In this document: positions 1 to 25,344 of the stretch, one piece after another
How positions within the stretch are numbered: the stretch's first letter is position 1
Layout of the letters: the number at the start of each line of letters is the position of its first letter
Origin: Priapulus caudatus
Taxonomy: Eukaryota; Priapulida; Priapulimorpha; Priapulimorphida; Priapulidae
DNA length: 25,344 bases
NCBI RefSeq assembly: GCF_000485595.1
Contig: NW_014577119.1
Span: 908,010-933,353 of the forward strand
Direction: 5' to 3'
Program-made: the position numbers and the translations under genes
The notes under the pieces: model-generated
What the model was told of the DNA's origin: nothing
What the model saw: only the letters and a program-made list of their open reading frames with translations
The model's database searches: none

Positions 1-39
1 GCCCATAGTAGAGGATCGCAACGTTTTTCTTCATCTAGA

Positions 40-375
40 TAATGAACATAAGGTTAATACTAATCCAGAGAGTCTATGTCCTCCGGGTACTGCGGAAGCT
101 CTACCGGGTAACCGGTCCGGTAATAAGCACGCAACGTACCGGTAACCCTTGGACTATCTAATATGCCGAGCGCGCGTACCTCTCCTACCACTAACCGGGA
201 GTCTACGGGAAGTCGGCACTATCCCTAACCCTAACTCTGAAACCTAACCCGTAATCCTATAATCTAACTCCTATCAAATAGTGACGCAGGGTACGTTCCG
301 GTATTACGGACCGGTACCCGAGGGTACGTTCCGGCAGTAACCGTTTTGCTGGGGGACTATAGGCTATGAGGATGA
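40..375 (-). repeat. Foldback repeat with telomere-like core, copy 1
   Basis: Contains TACCGG/GGTACGTTCCGG-rich imperfect inverted arms at 75-165 and 285-345 around CCCTAACCCTAACTC (about 223-237). It is the reverse-complement relative of 2430-2820, including flanks such as GATAATGAACATAAG (about 39-53). Coordinates of the ends are approximate. Confidence 0.78.
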
Positions 376-2420
376 ACTACTACAGTATATTACTAATAGT
401 AATAATTAGTAATACTACGTAATTGAAGACAAAAGAACAGCTTGCTTGTTTTTCATATCGATCGTTTTCCATAGTTAGGTCGAATCATAGCGCCATAGCA
501 CACCCCTGGTGTCCAATTTCTTCTGGTTACTGTCGGGGATCGTTCTTCCACTCACAGTGATTCATTGCTCATACTTTTTAGAGTGACTGTTGTAACGAGT
601 GACCGCTCGTTCTTTAACGCTGAAGTCGAAATGATTCCGGCGATAGATCACTGGAGACAGCGGTCACCTTGACGTGCTTGGCTCGCCCGATAAGCCTCAA
701 TGTGCTCAGAATTTTAACGCCCGAAACAGGGGACCATTTTAGAACGGCTAAGACCCGCTCGTTCAACCTCTGAAGCTGGCTGAATAAGTTCGCCAGAAAA
801 TTCCAGTAAAACGTACATCAAAATTACCGGGCTGCGAATGAAAAACAAAAAATGGCGTACACCAGGTTGCAGTTGTGGGAATAACGTGCTGTATGTTGTG
901 ATGAAAAGCTGACTAGTAAACCGAACAAGTGATCAAAGCGGCCTGCTCAGTATTTTCGCGTTATTTTTTTTACAGATTTTCTTAAGTAAATGAAGCGGAG
1001 CAAATTTAAAATATGATAAAGAATTTATCTATTATATATCAAAGAGCACATATTCTACTACAAAATTACTATCGTAAGTAATGTATGATTGAGACTGATC
1101 AAGTTCCCAGGTCACATCACATTCTGATAGAATACCATATTATCAGGAGTAAGATAATGGATAGGTGTATATCTGTATATTATTTACTCCTGATATTATA
1201 GTACAACATCATAGACCTATATAATAACACTGAATGTGTTTTATATACAGTAATGATGGACCGAATCATCACTGCAAGTCAAGGCCGCTCAATTGGCGTG
1301 AAAAGAATGCGGGTTCAATGCCTGCTCTCACTTAGCTTATACCGCTATTTCGGTCGGCAATCTCTCTCTCGTTCTCTTCTCTCTATAGTATATAATATAT
1401 TATTGATATATATAGGCCACTACGTCGAAATCCGCAATGATAAGAAGCCACACTTAGATCTTTAGATTAATTATACTGAATTTACGCAGTAGAGATCGGC
1501 CGAACACGAGCAGAAACAGCGCAAATGAGCGGCTCTATGACAATTAAAATTGGCCGTAGTGTTTGTAAGAGGGTGGTGTCCCTAGAGGAACGCGAGAAAG
1601 CGGAGCTACGCAGTCGGGATGGTACCCCATCCGGGTATGAGGCGGTGTCTTTGATGCTGCTGGTCGGCTATTTATTGGTGCCGCTATATACTATATATTA
1701 GTATTATCTCGCGCGGTGCGTGGCGTGCGGATGAACAGATAAGCGTGGCCTCATCTATACACGCCAATGGCCCCGGCATTACCTGCAACATCATATTTTA
1801 CAAAATCCAAATACAGGCGGTAGACCTGCAGTTATGACGGCTCGGTTTGGATACCGGAGTAGAGCCGTCAGAGATAATGTTTTGGATAGAAATATTAGGC
1901 CTACGCAGCAGCTCGATCAAGGCCTGGCAGTACGCCTTAGTTTGTGTTCAGGGCCCTATGCTGGGATGTCGGGACCCTATAATTCATGAACCTGGAATAT
2001 TTGCAATCTTGGGACGAAAAATGTTTTTGTAATCTAAACCTACCCATGATCTGGGACTGGAATATTGCAATCTTGGATGGAAATCGATTTTTGTAATCTA
2101 AGCTCCCCATGATTAGGACAATCGACTTAGGCTGCAAAAAGCGACTGGCTTCATAATAATTGATGAATTCACGATGTCGGTCGCAGTACCAATATTACTA
2201 GCATAGCTAACGGACTAAACAGTGAGGGCAGTGCCTATGCTTTCGCTCTATCATTAGGTAGGGAGAGCTGTACCAACATCTACCGCTTCTAATTGCCGAG
2301 TTCAATCGAATTTCGTCGAAATTATTATCGAATCGTTTATGTCAGCGAATTCACGTTATCATCATCAAATCAAGTCAAGTTTATGACTATGCGAGATCGG
2401 TTGAAAAAACGAAACGCATA
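376..2420. other. No gene seen; small repeats only
   Basis: No coding sequence I recognise. Holds a 12-bp inverted repeat, TATCAGGAGTAA at 1141-1152 and its complement at 1184-1195, and two tandem ~65-bp units around 1984-2113 (GGAATATT(T)GCAATCTTGG … TTTTTGTAATCTAA). Short reading frames here have no family features. Confidence 0.5.
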
Positions 2421-2429
2421 CTGCCGCTC

Positions 2430-2820
2430 ATACTCATAGGGTCTATGTCCCCCAGGTTACTGCCGCTCATAGGGTCTATGTCCCCCAGGTTACTGCCGCT
2501 CATAGCCTATGTCCCCCAGGGTACTGCCGGAACGTACCCTGGGTACGGTCCGGTATACCGGAACGTACCCTGGTCACTATTTGATATGGTTAGAGTTAGG
2601 ATTAGGGTTAAGGTTAGAGTTAGGGTTAGGGAGTAGGCGACTCCCTAGACTCGTTAGTGGTGTAGGAGAGGTACGGTCCGGCATATTAGATAGTACCAGG
2701 GTACCGTACGTTCCGGTATACCGGACCGTACCCAGGGTACGTTCCGGCAGTACCCCGGGGGACATAGACCCTCTCTGCATTAGTATTAACTTATGTTCAT
2801 TATCTGATAGAAGAAAACCG
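2430..2820 (+). repeat. Foldback repeat with telomere-like core, copy 2
   Basis: Starts with three ~33-bp tandem units (GGTCTATGTCCCCCAGGTTA, CTGCCGCTCATA). Arms of about 66-70 bp at 2508-2573 and 2697-2767 are near-perfect reverse complements (GGTACGGTCCGGTATACCGG and so on). The ~120-bp loop includes GTTAGAGTTAGGGTTAGGG (about 2610-2632). No coding capacity. Confidence 0.85.
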
Positions 2821-2916
2821 GCGATCATCTGATAGTCAATAGAAGAAAACCGGCGATAGTATTAGTTGTACACGTGAGCGTAGATTGTTTACTTGCGTAG
2901 TGTTGTTGTCTCGATC

Positions 2917-3018
2917 ACAGGCCCTTGGAGGGCTCGCTCTCTATTCGCTTGCCCTCGCTCGCCGCGTCGCTCTTATAGTTATACTCTTCTTGAAACTTGA
3001 GCCTCCGAGGGCCTGTGT
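2917..3018. repeat. Short inverted-repeat element, ~100 bp
   Basis: CACAGGCCCTTGGAGGGCTC at the left pairs with GAGCCTCCGAGGGCCTGTG at the right, one mismatch and a one-base gap. TCGAT lies outside both ends, a possible target duplication. Too short to code. Confidence 0.6.
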
Positions 3019-3767
3019 ATCGATGGATATTCTTGAGTGAATATGTTATTTGCAATTCAAGATTCGGTGTTGTGTGGCAAATGTGTGCAACAGAAGGATG
3101 CCGTGCAGTACTATAAGCTATGCATGATTAAGGAAGTCTCTAGTCTGCAGATTGTGGAACATGGTTACATGCAGGCACGATTGCTTCATTATATTCAGAT
3201 TTTGTGCCAACTTTTGTTTTTTTGCTTCACCTCGTTTTCTCGATGATGTACACACAACTTGGACTAGAGTGAATGTGCAAACATGTTTACAATCTCTTCA
3301 TGATCTCTAAAGAAAATTGAAAATAACAAACAACAATGTCCATTGGAAAACAGAAATACACAAGTCTACTGTCTGATTTCACTTTATATAGAGTTGATGT
3401 AAGGATAAAATGAGATTTCCACCTCACCATTAAAGAAAATACATGTCTGTAATATTTGATACAGACCGATGGGATGTTTAATCATGTGTAGCTAAATATG
3501 AAACATCAAACGTCAGAACTGGAATATAAGCAGGGAATACATGTGCATGCAAGTCTTGGCCCCTTTATATTAAGATTCATGAGGCAAAACAAAATATTAG
3601 GTTTATGCAAACATTACTCTGGTGTCTAAGACCATGGTCATAGTTGTTCATACAAAATAGCTGTTGTTAAGTGTAAAGATTTGTCATCAATTGGCGTCAC
3701 GGCGTGCATAATTCCTACATGATTTGCATGTATACAATCACAAGCCAATTTAATAGAAAAGGTTATC
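3019..3767. other. No gene seen
   Basis: AT-rich sequence without recognisable exons, long repeats or RNA genes. Confidence 0.5.
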
Positions 3768-3772
3768 GTGTA

Positions 3773-3957
3773 CAGGGTTCTCCAAGAGCACTTATAGCCT
3801 GGCGGCCCGCCAGGCTATCGTCGAGCCCCGCCATCCTAAAATGCACCCGCCACTCTAAATATCATAGCCGCCATGCTAAAATTAGCTAAAAAATGCTAAA
3901 ACTAGAACCGTAAAGGCAGCCCTGCCATGCTATAATGAGAATGCTTGGAGAACCCTG
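3773..3957. mobile_element. hAT-like MITE, 185 bp
   Basis: Perfect 14-bp terminal inverted repeat CAGGGTTCTCCAAG, flanked by 5-bp GTGTA (3768-3772 and 3958-3962). The interior has internal inverted pieces (AGCCTGGCGG…CCGCCAGGCT) and GCCATGCTA steps, no ORF. Same CAGGGT-type ends as several others in this window. Confidence 0.88.
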
Positions 3958-3962
3958 GTGTA

Positions 3963-5954
3963 TAGCCGTTTCATCCTTTTCAACAGACAGCTACCATACA
4001 TTTAAATCAAGGATTAGAATTCACTAACAAGAGCCGTATGTGCAGTGCAGGCTTTAAGTTTAACGTGTTCAACAGGCAGTTAAATGGAATTCCTTTTGAT
4101 CTTAAGATGATTGCAATTAAAATGAAAGTGTTATAGATTTGCATGAGTAAGCACACAGTCATAGTAAACAAGTTTGACGTAATCTGATTGCTCATCAACC
4201 GATTTCATATCGTATAGAAATGCTTGATTAGCGATGTTTATTCTTAAAGGTTCACAAACTGAATATATACATTCAGAGCTGCATTTAATACTGCCACATC
4301 AGATCACCATTTACTTCAAGATTTATCTATTGTCTTGACACTTGCTGACTTTACTTCAACCTTTCCATAATCACATGATGGGTTGATCATGCTTGTTGCA
4401 AAAAGGAAAAGGAAGAGAAATGTGTGCTGCACATTTAAAGAAAAGAAAGATTTATTTGTGTTTTAAACTTTTAATTGTTCTCAGGTACGTCATCTTCTAT
4501 GGTAGTAACGTAGTTTTAATGTTGACATTTTTCCGGTGAAACTTAATCTATTTGGAATAGGGTAATAGACTCCTGGTAATATAAATCTAACCATTCTACT
4601 AAGGAGTCATCTAATTGGAATGCTTAACAGGTTACTGCAGGGCACAAAATTTGCACCGGCCCACCGGCATATGCTGGCAAATTATTTGGAAGGCCGGTCC
4701 CATTGGCAAAACACCGGCCCGTGTTAGCGCCCGTGTTAGCGAGTACCTACATTTTTATTTAGCATTAATGAGTAAATAGCTTACATTACTGTTTTACCTG
4801 AAGGATATCATGCCATAATTTATCAACATTTACAAATTTGAAATCGAAAATGCAAGCGTGAAACATGCCATTGATTTTACAAACAAAATTTATGAGGGCT
4901 GGTAAATGATGGTGAGGGCTGGTAAGAAATGGCTGTTTGTGTTACCAGCCCTCTGGGCCAGTGCAAAACTTCTGAATTTCGTTTCTTGTTATTGTAATCA
5001 ACTGTATTGCTAGAAATAAATGGTAACAAATCCAAAAAAAGTAAATCATATGGTTTGTTATTATCATCATTCATCCAACTGTATGATAACTCAGTCTCAT
5101 GTTGAGAAGAGTAACATATTGAGAAACATATGGAAAACTATTATACACGGAAAAACTGCAAACCAGACAAACAGTGTTTTGCGGAATATGATAATTAATA
5201 ATGGTTGGTTTAGTTAGATAACTGACAGCATCAGCTAATTGTGCAGTGTATTATGTAAGAGTGGGGATATAGATTTCAGTCTGTAATATGTTCGGTAATC
5301 TGATATCTTGTCCGGACTGCATATATACAGTGAATATGGTAGTTGGAAGGGGATTACCAGTATGTAATCGGGATAAGATGGAGTATAAAGGGTTGTGCGA
5401 GTGAATTTGAAAGGAATCAAAAATCATTGCACGTTTTAAATCATGCTGAATATCTGTTCGTGCATGATTTCTTTGGATTAGTGTAAAGTAGTTGCCTATG
5501 ATTATTTTCATATGTATTACCTGTAATCTAGAGTATTGCATTTGCAATATATTTGAGTGCCGTTTGCGTAAACACCTGTTCATCAAAGTCAATAGTGAAG
5601 TGTGTTATTAACTTATTGAAACCTTTCCAGTATAATTGTTTTCAAAGCTTTGGCATTTTGTAAAGTGGAACAATTACGGCTATATTTGTAACATGTCATG
5701 ATTACAACAGTGAACACTATCATTGTAATTTTGTGTTTTAAATTTGATTCATACAAACTCAGTTTTGTACACACCATTTTAATAGTAGAATCAACCCAAG
5801 TTCGCGAAACGAATGTGTGTGATAACATTCTATAGCTTTGTTATTTATAAGATGCGGCAATATCTAATGATTAGATAACTGTAAATTTGCAACTGTAATG
5901 AGAATTCTGTCTACGCCATTCATTTAGGTTGTTAGTTACAGGCTTACACATATA
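3963..5954. other. No gene seen; one possible MITE
   Basis: AT-rich and non-coding as far as I can tell. A possible hAT-type element lies at 4638-4974: its left end has CAG…TTTGCACCGGCCCA and its right end the complement of CAG…TTTTGCACTGGCCCA, with GGCTGGTAA repeats inside, but no target duplication is visible. A small duplication GCCCGTGTTAGC sits near 4727-4740. Confidence 0.4.
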
Positions 5955-5960
5955 TAGGAC

Positions 5961-6315
5961 CAGGGTGCGAAATTAACGGGAGTCCGGAGTCAAATACGCC
6001 CTGATTTACTGTCGGACTCTCTGATTTGACATATGCAGGGGTCCGTGTGACTCCCTGAAAATTCTGCCATACTAACTAGTTCGTTCCGGAGCATGGTCCC
6101 GCGGAATTACTGTATTTTTTCAGCTAATGTCCGAAGAAAATTTGGCAGACGTGCAACTACATGAATCTTAAAAATAAGCACATGTATGCGTTATTGTTAA
6201 TATCTTTAATTTTGAACCTCAGACTGCGGACTCCCTCATTTTGCTGCAGACTCCCTTTTTTTTAAGGTAGGGAGTCCATTGGACTCCCTTGTTCAAAAGT
6301 AAATTTTTACCCCTG
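5961..6315. mobile_element. hAT-like MITE upstream of USP7, 355 bp
   Basis: Begins CAGGGTGCGAAATTAAC and ends GTAAATTTTTACCCCTG, an imperfect inverted repeat, and is flanked by 6-bp TAGGAC (5955-5960 and 6316-6321). GGACTCCC/GGGAGTCC motifs recur inside. Ends 144 bp before the USP7 ATG, so it may sit in or near the promoter or 5' UTR. Confidence 0.82.
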
Positions 6316-6417
6316 TAGGACTGTCATAGTTTCAAGGTTTTTTATTCAATGAATAATCATACATGCACGTTAGTTGACATTCTGCTCGAACGGCGAAGCG
6401 TAGTGATCTCATTTATT

Positions 6418-6456
6418 ATGCATGAGTTATTTGGGATGCCGCTTGACTTGAATTGA
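6418..6456 (+). promoter_or_regulatory. Upstream ORFs before the USP7 start
   Basis: Two short ATG-led ORFs lie just before the chosen start. One runs 6418-6456 (12 codons, with a second in-frame ATG at 6436) and stops 2 nt before the ATG at 6459. The other runs 6422-6451 (9 codons). An in-frame stop (TGA, 6444-6446) precedes the 6459 ATG, so the main ORF cannot extend further upstream in this exon. They matter only if the transcript starts upstream of 6418, which the sequence does not show. Confidence 0.35.
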
Positions 6457-6458
6457 CG

Positions 6459-25344
<18,886 letters not shown>

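Noticed and set aside
1253-1335. GGTTCAATGCC, a tRNA B-box-like motif
   Set aside because: No A-box, acceptor stem or cloverleaf can be formed around it, and it has no SINE-like tail.
2606-2632. True telomere or chromosome end from TTAGGG-like repeats
   Set aside because: Only two to four degenerate units lie within the loop of a foldback repeat, with ordinary sequence on both sides.

Overview
The window is eukaryotic, intron-rich DNA from an animal. The main evidence is a split gene on the + strand whose exons encode USP7 (HAUSP), the TRAF/MATH-domain ubiquitin-specific protease. Joined across GT-AG introns, they give the N-terminal tail, the TRAF domain, the catalytic-Cys box ([17 protein letters not shown]) and the catalytic-His box (NHGGHYVVY). 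The very high density of short TIR elements, the large difference between two copies of the same region, and a CXorf38-like gene suggest a highly heterozygous, probably marine, invertebrate. I cannot name the species. A 10-N gap, an abruptly cut exon and an indel-rich stretch show this is a draft assembly.

Layout. 1-6400: no gene seen. It holds two inverted copies of a foldback repeat with telomere-like cores, a short inverted repeat near 2.9-3.0 kb, and small hAT-type elements. One of these ends 144 bp before the USP7 start codon. 6459-6618: USP7 exon 1. Intron 1 carries a 661-bp TTAA-flanked foldback MITE. 8261-12711 (copy A) and 12722-15918 (copy B), separated by ten Ns, are two versions of the same USP7 segment holding exons 2-8. 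Copy A contains three TIR elements that are cleanly absent from B, and exon 4 sits in a 219-bp inversion in A. B has exon 4 in sense orientation and gives the intact reading frame. 16063-16114: exon 9, which stops abruptly. The next ~28 conserved codons are missing.

16115-22600: unrelated material lying inside USP7. It is a second + strand gene of the CXorf38 (DUF4559) type, with a Cys/Trp-rich module, an RNxxxH (HEPN-type) helix and a charged coiled-coil tail. Two of its exons are duplicated and one copy is riddled with indels. Mini- and microsatellites fill its introns. 22600-23970 has no recognised gene beyond a possible transposon remnant. 23971-25344: USP7 resumes with four clean exons of the catalytic domain and probably the first nine bases of a fifth.

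Reading of the whole. USP7 is a housekeeping deubiquitinase and only one set of exons 2-8 can be used: each set has a length of 3n+1, so using both would shift the frame. The most economical view is two unmerged haplotypes scaffolded head to tail, plus a second insertion or misjoin carrying the CXorf38-like gene. The biologically notable items are the exon-4 inversion, the MITE presence/absence polymorphisms, and the CXorf38-like HEPN gene with a GC-AG intron.
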